Positions 8,692 to 17,158 of a DNA stretch of 41,931 bases are shown one piece after another. Position numbers and translations under genes: made by a program. This stretch comes from Clostridia bacterium (lineage in GTDB: Bacteria > Bacillota > Clostridia > Oscillospirales > CAG-272), in NCBI GenBank assembly GCA_017646745.1, contig JAGCLY010000066.1, positions 1 to 41,931 on the forward strand, given 5' to 3'. Numbering within the stretch: the first letter of the stretch is position 1; each line of letters opens with the position of its first letter. The notes under the pieces were generated by a model, which was not told the origin of the DNA, searched no databases, and was given only the letters and a program-made list of their open reading frames with translations.

Positions 8692-8723
8692 CATCCCTAA
8701 TTTCGTGTTTTTAATTTTTAACC

Positions 8724-8753
8724 TTGACAACTTGCGTTGTTTCGTATTATAAT
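8724..8753 (+). promoter_or_regulatory. Promoter of the aromatic (chorismate) operon
   Basis: TTGACA at 8724-8729 and TATAAT at 8748-8753 are separated by 18 bases, about 30 bases upstream of the aminotransferase start. The 5' leader is too short to hold a T-box or a trp-type attenuator, so regulation, if any, is not by those means. Confidence 0.85.
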
Positions 8754-8785
8754 AAAATATTATAATATCTTTTAGGATGGTCGAT

Positions 8786-9979
8786 ATGATTAACGAAAAA
8801 ATGAGAGCGCTCGGCGCAAAGAGATCTGTTATACGAGAGCTTTTTGAATACGGAAAAAAGAGAAAGGCTGAGATAGGAGAAGAAAACGTATACGATTTTT
8901 CTCTCGGAAATCCCAGCGTTCCCTCTCCGGAGGCGGTAAATGAATCGCTCGTCAAGCTACTCAACGAGGAGAATCCCGTAAGACTTCACGGATACACCTC
9001 GGCGCAGGGTGATGCGACAGTAAGAGCAGCTATTGCCGACTATATAAACAGCACCTACGGCGAAAGCATTACCGCAGACTGCCTGTATATGAGCGTTGGC
9101 GCCGCAGCGGCATTGACATCATCTCTGACCGCAATCGTTAACCCCGGCGAGGAGGTTATTCTCCCTGCCCCCTACTTCCCCGAGTACAAGGTTTTCATAG
9201 AAAGATGCGGAGGAGCTGTTAAGGAGGTAATGTGCGACGAGGATCTTCAGCTAGACGTAGCCGCTATCGAGGCCGCTATAAGCGAAAAGACCGCCGCAAT
9301 AATTATTAATTCACCTAATAATCCTACAGGCGCAGTATATAGCAAGGAAAATATCGCGGAGCTGGCAGATGCATTAAGAAGATGTGAGGAAAAATATTCC
9401 CACCCCATATATCTTATATCCGACGAGCCGTACAGAGAGCTTGTTTACGACGAAATAGAGGTTCCATATCTCACAAAATATTACGACGACACTATAGTAT
9501 GCTACTCCTATAGCAAGTCGCTTTCTATTCCCGGCGAGCGAATCGGATATGTCCTGGTGTGCCCCAGATGCGCTGACTTCACAGCGATTTATCAGGCTGT
9601 ATGCGGAGCAGGCAGAGCGCTCGGCTTTGTTTGTGCGCCAAGCCTTTTGCAGAAGCTGATTCCCTTCTGTCTTGGCAAAACATCTGATATTTCTATTTAC
9701 GACAGAAACAGAAGACTGCTTATAGACAAGCTGGGTGAATACGGATTTGAAATGATCAAGCCCCAGGGAGCGTTCTATCTCTTTATTAAATCACCCAGCG
9801 GTGATGCAAACGAATTTTGCGAGAGAGCAAAGAAGCATGAGATACTTATCGTTCCCAGCGACGACTTTGGCTGTCCCGGCTATGCCCGTCTTGCGTACTG
9901 CGTTACTACCGAGCAGATAGAAAGAGCTCTGCCCGCATTTGCTGCATTGGCAGAATCATATAAGGAAACAAAAAAATGA
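8786..9979 (+). CDS. Pyridoxal-phosphate aminotransferase (class I/II), first gene of the aromatic operon
   Basis: Fold-type I aminotransferase of 397 residues. It shows FSLGNPSVPSPEAV at the N-terminus, SPNNPTGAVYS near residue 175, YLISDEPYREL near 210 and the PLP-lysine segment SYSKSLSIPGERIGY. The specificity is not readable. Its place at the head of the chorismate operon suggests transamination of phenylpyruvate or hydroxyphenylpyruvate, or of aspartate; this is inference. ATG at 8786 is chosen because AGGATGG (8774-8780) is a properly spaced SD; ATG at 8777 overlaps that SD. The stop overlaps the next start by 4 bases (ATGA). Confidence 0.85.
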   Translation: MINEKMRALGAKRSVIRELFEYGKKRKAEIGEENVYDFSLGNPSVPSPEAVNESLVKLLNEENPVRLHGYTSAQGDATVRAAIADYINSTYGESITADCLYMSVGAAAALTSSLTAIVNPGEEVILPAPYFPEYKVFIERCGGAVKEVMCDEDLQLDVAAIEAAISEKTAAIIINSPNNPTGAVYSKENIAELADALRRCEEKYSHPIYLISDEPYRELVYDEIEVPYLTKYYDDTIVCYSYSKSLSIPGERIGYVLVCPRCADFTAIYQAVCGAGRALGFVCAPSLLQKLIPFCLGKTSDISIYDRNRRLLIDKLGEYGFEMIKPQGAFYLFIKSPSGDANEFCERAKKHEILIVPSDDFGCPGYARLAYCVTTEQIERALPAFAALAESYKETKK

Positions 9980-11280
9980 ACGACAAGCTTGATAAAGCAA
10001 GAAAAGAAATAAATGAAATAGACAAGGAAATGGCTGAGCTTTTCCTGCGCAGAATGAAGGCGGCAAAGGATGTTGCTGAATACAAAAGGGATCGCGGGCT
10101 TGCCATCCTTGACGAGGCGAGAGAAAAAGAGGTCATCAGCAAGAACTCCGCCTTTGTTAAAGAGGATAATCTACGTGACCTGTACGTAAGCTTTCTGCAA
10201 GGAACCATGAACCTATCAAAGATATATCAAGGCAGGCTTATAAACGGCTCGGAGGACGGCTGTAAAGGGAAAATACATATAAACCTGGGCAGCCACGGAT
10301 ATGACATACATCTGGGACGAGGAATGCTTGACCGAGCGGGCGAGCTTTTCAACCTTGACCGACGTGTGCTTATCGTTACGGATACCGGGGTTCCTCGTGA
10401 ATATGCAGAGCGTCTCGGTGCACAGTGCAAGGAGGCAAGGATCATTACGGTTAAATGCGGTGAGGAATCAAAGAGCTTTGAGCTCTATAAGATACTCTGC
10501 CACGAGATGTTAGACTTTGGAATGACACGTACCGACTGTGCAGTTGCGGTCGGTGGCGGTGTTGTGGGTGATCTTACCGGCCTTGCGGCATCATCCTATA
10601 TGCGTGGAATTGACTTTTACAATATACCAACAACCCTGCTTTCTCAACTGGATTCATCTATTGGTGGAAAGACCGCGATAAATCTTGACGGAGTAAAGAA
10701 TATTGTTGGTGCATTTTACCAGCCCTGCGGTGTAATAATTGATCCCGACGTGCTTAATACACTGCCTCAAAGACAGATCGCCAGCGGACTTGCCGAGGCG
10801 ATAAAAATGTCGCTTACATCAGATGCAGAGCTCTTCGAGCTTATTTCGAACGATGACGTTAAGGAAAATATCGAGGAAATAATTTACCGTTCTTTAATGA
10901 TTAAAAAACAGGTTGTTGAGGCTGATGAGCGTGAGGGAGGAATCAGAAGGATCCTTAACTTCGGTCACACTCTTGGCCACGGCATTGAGGCAGCTGAAGA
11001 AATAAATACGCTCTATCACGGAGAATGTGTTGCTATTGGTATGATACCTGTATCATCTACCGAGGTACGAGAAAAGCTTGTGGCAATTCTCGAAAAATTC
11101 GGACTACCCACAAAATATAACGGTGATATAGAAAAGGCGCTGTCATTTATCAAGCAGGATAAAAAGTGCGACGGCAACAAAATATCGGTGGTTTTCGTTG
11201 ACGAAATCGGAAGCTACAGAATAGAAAAAACAGACGTTGAGAGCTTTTGCTCGCTCGTACGTGAGGAATATAAGATATGA
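9976..11280 (+). CDS. aroB: Chorismate mutase / 3-dehydroquinate synthase fusion
   Basis: Two-domain protein of 434 residues. Residues ~1-90 are an AroQ-class chorismate mutase with the active-site set visible: R9, R26, K37, D46, R49, E50 and Q75 line up with R11, R28, K39, D48, R51, E52 and Q88 of the E. coli P-protein mutase domain. From ~95 onward it is 3-dehydroquinate synthase, with the NAD-site glycine block VGGGVVGDLTG, the IPTTLLSQLDSSIGGKTAIN block, and zinc ligands in GLAEAIKM, NFGHTLGH and LYHGEC. One polypeptide thus acts near the start and just after the end of the chorismate pathway. It overlaps both neighbours by 4 bases. Confidence 0.93.
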   Translation: MNDKLDKARKEINEIDKEMAELFLRRMKAAKDVAEYKRDRGLAILDEAREKEVISKNSAFVKEDNLRDLYVSFLQGTMNLSKIYQGRLINGSEDGCKGKIHINLGSHGYDIHLGRGMLDRAGELFNLDRRVLIVTDTGVPREYAERLGAQCKEARIITVKCGEESKSFELYKILCHEMLDFGMTRTDCAVAVGGGVVGDLTGLAASSYMRGIDFYNIPTTLLSQLDSSIGGKTAINLDGVKNIVGAFYQPCGVIIDPDVLNTLPQRQIASGLAEAIKMSLTSDAELFELISNDDVKENIEEIIYRSLMIKKQVVEADEREGGIRRILNFGHTLGHGIEAAEEINTLYHGECVAIGMIPVSSTEVREKLVAILEKFGLPTKYNGDIEKALSFIKQDKKCDGNKISVVFVDEIGSYRIEKTDVESFCSLVREEYKI

Positions 11281-12374
11281 AAAACAGCTTTGGAAGCAGT
11301 ATAATCATAACGCTTTTCGGCGAGAGCCACGGAGATTATATCGGCGCTGTGCTTGACGGCATAGCTCCGGGCATAAAAATAGACCGTGAGTATATCGGCC
11401 GAAAGCTTGCACTGCGCCGTCCTGCAGGTAAAATATCTACTGCAAGGGTGGAGGCAGATGAATACGAAATTATAAGTGGAGTTAAGGGTGACTACACTAG
11501 CGGCACACCCCTGTGCATTCTTATCAAAAATACAAATAAAAAGAGTGCAGACTACGGTGACATCCTGGATATTCCCCGCCCCGGCCACGCAGATTATACC
11601 GCAAGAGAAAAGTACCACGGCTTTGAGGATCACAGAGGAGGTGGACATTTCTCGGGCAGAATAACAGCTGCCCTCGTTGCGGTAGGCGCAATACTCAGCT
11701 GTGCTCTTGAAAACAAGGGTATAAAGATAGGCTCTCATATAACAGAGCTGCACGGCGCATTTGACCGTAGGTTTGATGATATATCTAGCGATATTGACCT
11801 TGTTAACTCCAGAGAGTTCCCTGTCCTAACAGATGTGGCAGAGGAAAAAATGAAAAAAGAAATTGCAAAGGCGGCAGAAATGGGCGATAGCGTTGGCGGC
11901 ATTCTCGAAAGCGCGATTATCGGTTTGCCCGCAGGACTTGGCGAGCCATGGTTTGACAGCATGGAGAGCATGCTCTCCCACGGCCTGTTCTCTATTCCCG
12001 GTGTTAAGGGCGTAGAGTTCGGCCTCGGATTTGCCTTTGCCGACGTATACGGCAGCGAGGGTAACGATGCCTTTGCAATCCGTGACGGCAAGGTAGCTAC
12101 AGAAAGTAACAATAACGGCGGTATTAACGGCGGCATTACTAACGGTATGCCTGTGGTGTTCCGCACGGTAATTAAGCCTACTCCCTCCATATTCAAGAGT
12201 CAGAATAGTATTTCGCTAACAAAAATGGAAAACACAGAGCTTAAGCTTGAGGGTAGACACGATCCCGCCATTATTCACAGAGCAAGGGCTGTTGTTGACG
12301 CAGTTACGGCTATTGTAATTGCGGATATGCTAGCTATGAGATACGGCACAGATTATCTTGCCGCAAATAATTGA
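11277..12374 (+). CDS. aroC: Chorismate synthase
   Basis: Converts EPSP to chorismate using reduced FMN. The 365-residue protein carries the family signatures FGESHGDYIGAVLDGIAPG, RRPAGKISTARVEADEYEI, PGHADYTAREKY, EDHRGGGHFSGRITA and the C-terminal EGRHDPAIIHRARAVVDA. It starts inside the aroB stop (ATGA at 11277-11280), so translation is coupled. Its own stop is 2 bases before the aroE-aroK start. Confidence 0.96.
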   Translation: MKNSFGSSIIITLFGESHGDYIGAVLDGIAPGIKIDREYIGRKLALRRPAGKISTARVEADEYEIISGVKGDYTSGTPLCILIKNTNKKSADYGDILDIPRPGHADYTAREKYHGFEDHRGGGHFSGRITAALVAVGAILSCALENKGIKIGSHITELHGAFDRRFDDISSDIDLVNSREFPVLTDVAEEKMKKEIAKAAEMGDSVGGILESAIIGLPAGLGEPWFDSMESMLSHGLFSIPGVKGVEFGLGFAFADVYGSEGNDAFAIRDGKVATESNNNGGINGGITNGMPVVFRTVIKPTPSIFKSQNSISLTKMENTELKLEGRHDPAIIHRARAVVDAVTAIVIADMLAMRYGTDYLAANN

Positions 12375-12376
12375 TT

Positions 12377-13609
12377 ATGAAATACGGACTTATTGGTGAT
12401 AAGCTGGGACACAGCTTTTCTAAAGATATACATGAAAGTCTTGGCGGCTATGAATACGAGCTATGCGAGATTGCCAAGGATGAGCTTGACGGCTTCATGC
12501 ATAAGCGTGACTTTCTTGGAATCAACGTGACACTTCCCTATAAAGAACGTGTAATCCCCTATCTCGATTGGATAGACGAAAAGGCTAAGGAAATAGGCTC
12601 GGTCAATACTATTGTTAACAAAAACGGGAAGCTATACGGATACAACACAGATTTTTACGGCATGAAGATGCTTTTTGCCCATGCGGGAATTGATGCAAAG
12701 GGCTGCAAGGCGGTTATTCTTGGCTCGGGTGGAACGTCAAAAACCGCGAAAGCGGTGCTTACCGACCTTGGTGCCGATAAGATATTCCGCGTCAGCAGAA
12801 GCGAAAAGGACGGTGTAATAACCTACGCAGATCTGGTACGCGAGCATCTTGACGCAGAAATAATCGTTAATACAACACCACTAGGCATGTATCCGAACAT
12901 TTTTGATATGCCGACCGTGATGTTTAGTCTGAAAAAACCGCGCGGTGTTATAGATGCAGTATATAATCCATTAAGAACCATGACGGTTATGGAGGGAAAG
13001 TCATACGGAGCACGTGCGGAGGGCGGTCTGTATATGCTGGTGGCTCAGGCGGTTCGAGCGTCGGAAATTTTCCTCAATACCCGATACTCCGAAGGAACCA
13101 TAGATGAGATATACGAAAAGCTTGTACGTCAGAAGGAAAACATCGTGCTTATTGGTATGCCAGCATCAGGAAAAACAACTGTTGGAAAAATCCTTGCCAA
13201 AAAGCTAGGCAGACGGTTTGTAGACACCGATGAGGCAATCACCGAGACCATGGGAATGTCTGTAAGTGATATTTTCAAAAAAGAAGGCGAATGGGCATTC
13301 AGGCGGATGGAAGAAGAGATAATAGAGAAGCTTTCCGGTGAAAAATCTCTTGTTATTGCAACGGGTGGCGGTGCTGTTTTGAGAGCAAAAAATATGTACT
13401 CCCTCAAATTAAACGGCAGGATATTCTTTATCGACCGCCCGCTTGATAAGCTTGAACCCACCGAATCAAGACCGCTGTCAAGTGATGCTGAATCGATAAG
13501 GCAAAGATATAACGAGAGGTACTCTACCTATTGCGACAGCTGCGACATAAGGATCGATGCTGATGGCACACCCGAGGCGGTTGCAGACAAAATATTGGAG
13601 AATTTTTAA
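12377..13609 (+). CDS. aroE: Shikimate dehydrogenase / shikimate kinase fusion
   Basis: Bifunctional protein of 410 residues. Residues 1-~250 are shikimate dehydrogenase: the shikimate-binding GHSFSKDIH (11-19), NVTLPYK with catalytic K56, NTD with D92, the NADP loop LGSGGTSKTA and a C-terminal EGGLYMLVAQA. Residues ~255-410 are shikimate kinase: P-loop GMPASGKTT (260-268), FVDTDEAI, EWAFRRMEEEII, ATGGGAV and the TESRPLSSD lid. Both active sites look intact. ATG at 12377 has no clear SD and follows the aroC stop by 2 bases, so it probably relies on coupling; TTG at 12371 is a less likely start. Confidence 0.94.
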   Translation: MKYGLIGDKLGHSFSKDIHESLGGYEYELCEIAKDELDGFMHKRDFLGINVTLPYKERVIPYLDWIDEKAKEIGSVNTIVNKNGKLYGYNTDFYGMKMLFAHAGIDAKGCKAVILGSGGTSKTAKAVLTDLGADKIFRVSRSEKDGVITYADLVREHLDAEIIVNTTPLGMYPNIFDMPTVMFSLKKPRGVIDAVYNPLRTMTVMEGKSYGARAEGGLYMLVAQAVRASEIFLNTRYSEGTIDEIYEKLVRQKENIVLIGMPASGKTTVGKILAKKLGRRFVDTDEAITETMGMSVSDIFKKEGEWAFRRMEEEIIEKLSGEKSLVIATGGGAVLRAKNMYSLKLNGRIFFIDRPLDKLEPTESRPLSSDAESIRQRYNERYSTYCDSCDIRIDADGTPEAVADKILENF

Positions 13610-14044
13610 ATGAAAATTTATGTAATTAACGGCCCAAATCTTAATATGCTCGGCATCAGAGAGCCCGAAATATATGGTGGCATGAGCTATGCAGATCTCC
13701 TGGAAATGATCAAGAATCATTGTGAGCAAAGGGGTATAGAATCTGTGTGTTATCAGTCAAATCACGAAGGCGATCTGGTGGACAAGATTCAAGAGGCCTA
13801 CTTTGAGGGAGCAAACGGCATTGTAATCAACCCCGGTGCATATACACACACCAGCATTGCCCTGCTCGATGCGGTAAAGGCCGTTGATATTCCTACCGTT
13901 GAGGTGCATATTTCGGATCTGTCAAAGCGTGAGGAGTTCAGACAGATAAGCTTTATTAGAGAAGCGTGCATCAAAAATATAAGCGGACACGGACCTCAGG
14001 GCTATATAGAAGCCATAGATTTTCTTACCGAGGCAATGAAATGA
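13610..14044 (+). CDS. aroQ: 3-dehydroquinate dehydratase, type II
   Basis: Dodecameric type II enzyme that dehydrates 3-dehydroquinate to 3-dehydroshikimate. The 144-residue length is normal. Signatures are INGPNLNMLGIREPEIYGG at the N-terminus, YQSNHEGDLVDKI, the loop NPGAYTHTSIAL, EVHISDLSKREEFRQ and ISGHGPQGY. It directly abuts the aroE-aroK stop and its last four bases form the aroA start (ATGA). The symbol aroQ is used here for the dehydratase, not the mutase. Confidence 0.95.
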   Translation: MKIYVINGPNLNMLGIREPEIYGGMSYADLLEMIKNHCEQRGIESVCYQSNHEGDLVDKIQEAYFEGANGIVINPGAYTHTSIALLDAVKAVDIPTVEVHISDLSKREEFRQISFIREACIKNISGHGPQGYIEAIDFLTEAMK

Positions 14045-15258
14045 AATTAACAATAAACAAGGGTCAGGCTCGAGGCAGAGTTAGTGTGCCACCGTCAAAA
14101 AGCATAGCGCACCGCCTGCTTATTTGCGCAGCAATGTGTTGTGATGGTGAAAGCCTGATCAGAAATCTCCCCTCCTGCGAGGACGTGCTGGCTACTATAG
14201 ACTGTCTGAGTGCGTTGGGAGTAAAAATTGATTATGACGGCAAGGATGCCAAGGTTATCGGCGTTGATATGACTACAGCGCAGGCAAGTGAGCCGCTATG
14301 CTGCAGAGAAAGCGGAAGTACACTGAGATTTCTTATTCCCATAGCTATGCTGTCCGGTCATCCCGCTACCCTTCAGGGCAGCGAAAGGCTTATCGCCAGA
14401 CCGCAGGACGTATACGAGCAGCTATTCAAGGAATGTGGACTGAAATTCAGCAAGAGCGCAGAGAGTATATCGGTATGCGGAAAGCTCGAGGCCGGAGAAT
14501 ACTTTATTGACGGAAATGTCAGCAGCCAATTTATCACAGGACTTTTTCTTGCGCTGTCTACACTCAGCGGAGATTCAAAAATCATAGTAAATACTGAGAT
14601 TGAAAGTCGTCCGTATGTTGATATGACTATTGCGGCAATGAGAAAATTCGGAGTAAAAATATTTCCCGACACCGATTGGTCCTTTTACATTTTCGGCGGT
14701 CCGGAGTATAAGAGCCGGGATATTGCAGTCGAGGGTGACTGGTCGGCTGGGGCATTCTTGCATGCATTGAACTGTCTGGGCGGTAAGGTTAAGGTCGACG
14801 GACTTGATAAAGACAGTATTCAAGGCGACAAAATCTGCATAAAGCATATGTCTAAGCTGAATAAGGGATATGCCGAAATAGATATTACCAACTGCCCCGA
14901 CCTTGGGCCTATACTATTTGCTGTTGCAGCAGCAAAGCACGGCGCAAAATTTGTCGGCACAAAAAGATTGCGTGATAAGGAAAGCGACCGTATTGAGGCA
15001 ATGAAGGCCGAGCTTGAGAAATTCGGCGCAGAGCTTATTGTAGAGGAAAACTCGGTAACCGTAGTAAGGCATGAGCTGCACGCACCGAGCGCAACTCTAT
15101 ACGGACATAACGACCACAGAATAGTTATGTCGCTGGCGGTGCTGTGCACACTATACGGTGGTGAAATAGAGGGATGTGAAGCGGTAAACAAAAGCTATCC
15201 CGAATTTTTCGATCACCTTATGGCCTTAGGAATTAAGATTTCAGCTATTGATAATTGA
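14041..15258 (+). CDS. aroA: 5-enolpyruvylshikimate-3-phosphate synthase
   Basis: Condenses shikimate-3-phosphate with PEP. The protein is 405 residues, somewhat shorter than the E. coli enzyme. It has VPPSKSIAHR (residues 16-25), the PEP-site loop RESGSTLRF (89-97), SSQFITGLFLAL and the C-terminal LRDKESDRIEAMK and HNDHRIVMSLAV. In the loop, E. coli residues N94, G96, T97 and P101 correspond to E90, G92, S93 and F97. ATG at 14041 overlaps the aroQ stop; an upstream frame extension from 13966 lies inside aroQ and is rejected. Confidence 0.94.
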   Translation: MKLTINKGQARGRVSVPPSKSIAHRLLICAAMCCDGESLIRNLPSCEDVLATIDCLSALGVKIDYDGKDAKVIGVDMTTAQASEPLCCRESGSTLRFLIPIAMLSGHPATLQGSERLIARPQDVYEQLFKECGLKFSKSAESISVCGKLEAGEYFIDGNVSSQFITGLFLALSTLSGDSKIIVNTEIESRPYVDMTIAAMRKFGVKIFPDTDWSFYIFGGPEYKSRDIAVEGDWSAGAFLHALNCLGGKVKVDGLDKDSIQGDKICIKHMSKLNKGYAEIDITNCPDLGPILFAVAAAKHGAKFVGTKRLRDKESDRIEAMKAELEKFGAELIVEENSVTVVRHELHAPSATLYGHNDHRIVMSLAVLCTLYGGEIEGCEAVNKSYPEFFDHLMALGIKISAIDN

Positions 15259-15292
15259 TCGCTTTGGCGAGTCAAACACAAGGAGAACAACA

Positions 15293-16324
15293 ATGAATAT
15301 GGAGTTTTACAGAAAGCTGCCCATACCAAAGAAAATTAAAGAGCAGCTTCCCCTCTGCGAAAAAAGCGCCGCCGTGCTTCAAGAGAGAGTCACTGCGCTG
15401 CGTGAAATACTTAGAGGCGAGAGCGACAAATTCATACTTATAATAGGCCCCTGCTCTGCCGACAGAGAGGATGCTGTTCTTGATTATCTTTTTCGACTTC
15501 GAAGAGTAGAAGAAAAGGTTGGGGACAAAATCCTTATTGTACCAAGGGTGTATACAAACAAGCCCAGAACCACGGGCGAGGGGTACAAGGGGATGCTTCA
15601 TCAACCCGACCCGAACGGAAAGCCTGATTTGTTAAAAGGAATCCTTGCAATCAGAAAGCTTCACATCAGAGCTATTGAGGAGAGTGGATTCGGCTGTGCC
15701 GATGAGATGCTTTATCCCGAGAATCACAGATATATTTCCGATCTGCTCGCTTATGTTTCTATCGGTGCAAGATCCGTGGAGGACCAGCAGCACAGACTTA
15801 CCGCCAGCGGCCTTGATATTCCTGTCGGAATGAAAAATCCCACAGGCGGAAATTCTGAGGTTTTGATGAACTCTATTAATGCGGCGCAAGGATCACACAT
15901 GTTTTTATATCGAGGCTGGGAGGTTAAAACCCACGGTAATCCCTACTCACATGCGATCCTCAGAGGATATGTTGACAGAGATGGTGCGGTGCGCCCCAAT
16001 TACCGATATGACGATTTGTCAGCACTTTACGAAGCGTACAGCATCTCCGGACTGAAAAATCCCGCAGTAATTGTGGATGCAAGCCACGGAAATTCCAACA
16101 AGAATTATCTTGAGCAAATTAATATAGCAAAGGACGTTTTGCAAAGCAGAAAACGTTCTGCCGATATTCAAAGCCTTGTAAAGGGATTGATGATTGAAAG
16201 CTATATTGAGGACGGTGCCCAGAAGATATGCGACAACCCCATCTATGGCAAGTCGGTGACCGACCCATGCCTCGGTTGGGAAAAGACCGAAAGATTGATC
16301 TATGAGATAGCTGAAACGCTATAA
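15293..16324 (+). CDS. aroF: 3-deoxy-7-phosphoheptulonate synthase (DAHP synthase, type I-alpha)
   Basis: First enzyme of the pathway: PEP plus erythrose-4-phosphate gives DAHP. The 343-residue protein follows the E. coli AroF/G/H plan: LIIGPCSADREDAVLDYL, VPRVYTNKPRTTGEGYKG, HQPDPNGKPDL, GARSVEDQQHR, GMKNPTGGNSEV and VDASHGNSNKNY. Family members of this type usually feel feedback from one aromatic amino acid; which one cannot be read here. AAGGAG at 15280-15285 is well spaced for ATG at 15293. It is 34 bases after aroA, the largest gap in the aromatic gene run. Confidence 0.93.
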   Translation: MNMEFYRKLPIPKKIKEQLPLCEKSAAVLQERVTALREILRGESDKFILIIGPCSADREDAVLDYLFRLRRVEEKVGDKILIVPRVYTNKPRTTGEGYKGMLHQPDPNGKPDLLKGILAIRKLHIRAIEESGFGCADEMLYPENHRYISDLLAYVSIGARSVEDQQHRLTASGLDIPVGMKNPTGGNSEVLMNSINAAQGSHMFLYRGWEVKTHGNPYSHAILRGYVDRDGAVRPNYRYDDLSALYEAYSISGLKNPAVIVDASHGNSNKNYLEQINIAKDVLQSRKRSADIQSLVKGLMIESYIEDGAQKICDNPIYGKSVTDPCLGWEKTERLIYEIAETL

Positions 16325-16342
16325 AATAAAAGGAAGTAGACC

Positions 16343-17116
16343 ATGGTAATTAATAAAAAACACCTGATGACAGGTCTGGCGGCAGTATTTACAGCAGCCG
16401 AAGTGCTTTTGTTCATTCTGATTCATATTGCAAGAGTGGATTACAATTACACACTTCGATATACAAGCATCATTGTAGCCACGGTATTTGCCTGGATGAC
16501 GCTGGTAATAGAGCTGATAATGGTAAAATCCGAAAACAAAAACCCACGTGATATCCTTCTTAATACCACCAACGGTAATTTTATACGTATCGCAATGATC
16601 TTTACGCTTATCGCAGACTATTTTATGGTGGCCATGGAGGAGGCAAACAATCTTGCGGGCGTAACGGTATTCCTCGGTACGCAGCTGTTTATTTTCCTGC
16701 ACATTTTTGTAAATGATAAGGATAAAAAGCTCCGTAGAATAAATCTTATTGTCCGTCTTGCCCTGATGGTTGTTCTCGTTGCGGTTGCCTGCATTATTCT
16801 CGGAGAATCGACAGATCCTATGTCAATTATCAGTGTTATCTACTACGCAAACCTCTGTACAAATGCGATCTTTGCCCACCGTCTCAAGCACGGCGGAATT
16901 CTTTTAACAGTAGGTCTGATTTTATTCGCCCTTTGCGACATTAACGTAGGCCTTACTGCGCTGGACACTATATACGGTGGATTCAAGGAGGGATCATTGC
17001 TGTATAATCTGATGAATACCAACGTGGATCTCATTTGGTTATTCTATATTCCCTCTCAGACACTTATCCCGATGACACTGGTGATAAGCGAGAAAAAGGA
17101 AAACAAACTGGATTAA
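16343..17116 (+). CDS. Polytopic membrane protein, possibly YhhN/TMEM86-like
   Basis: Protein of 257 residues with about eight hydrophobic segments and an N-terminal positive stretch. Segments FTLIADYFMV and VGLILFALCDINVGLTAL loosely resemble the GD/SD motifs of the YhhN (lysoplasmalogenase-like) family, but similarity is weak by eye. It follows aroF by 18 bases with its own AAAGGAAG SD and is the last gene of the aromatic operon. A transport or membrane-lipid role is possible; no function is claimed. Confidence 0.6.
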   Translation: MVINKKHLMTGLAAVFTAAEVLLFILIHIARVDYNYTLRYTSIIVATVFAWMTLVIELIMVKSENKNPRDILLNTTNGNFIRIAMIFTLIADYFMVAMEEANNLAGVTVFLGTQLFIFLHIFVNDKDKKLRRINLIVRLALMVVLVAVACIILGESTDPMSIISVIYYANLCTNAIFAHRLKHGGILLTVGLILFALCDINVGLTALDTIYGGFKEGSLLYNLMNTNVDLIWLFYIPSQTLIPMTLVISEKKENKLD

Positions 17117-17157
17117 AAAATAGCAGATGAGCATAAAAATGTTCATCTGCTATTTTT
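17117..17157. terminator. Bidirectional terminator between the aromatic operon and mnmA
   Basis: A 14-bp inverted repeat (17117-17130 with 17143-17156) starts with an A run and ends TATTTTTG, so it can end both convergent transcripts. Confidence 0.9.
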
Positions 17158-17158
17158 G

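Noticed and set aside
8640..8786. T-box or aromatic attenuator before the chorismate operon
   Set aside because: The region from the transcription start to the ATG is only ~25-30 bases, too short for such a structure.
13966..14040. Upstream extension of aroA
   Set aside because: It falls inside the aroQ coding region in another frame; ATG 14041 overlapping the aroQ stop is the natural start.
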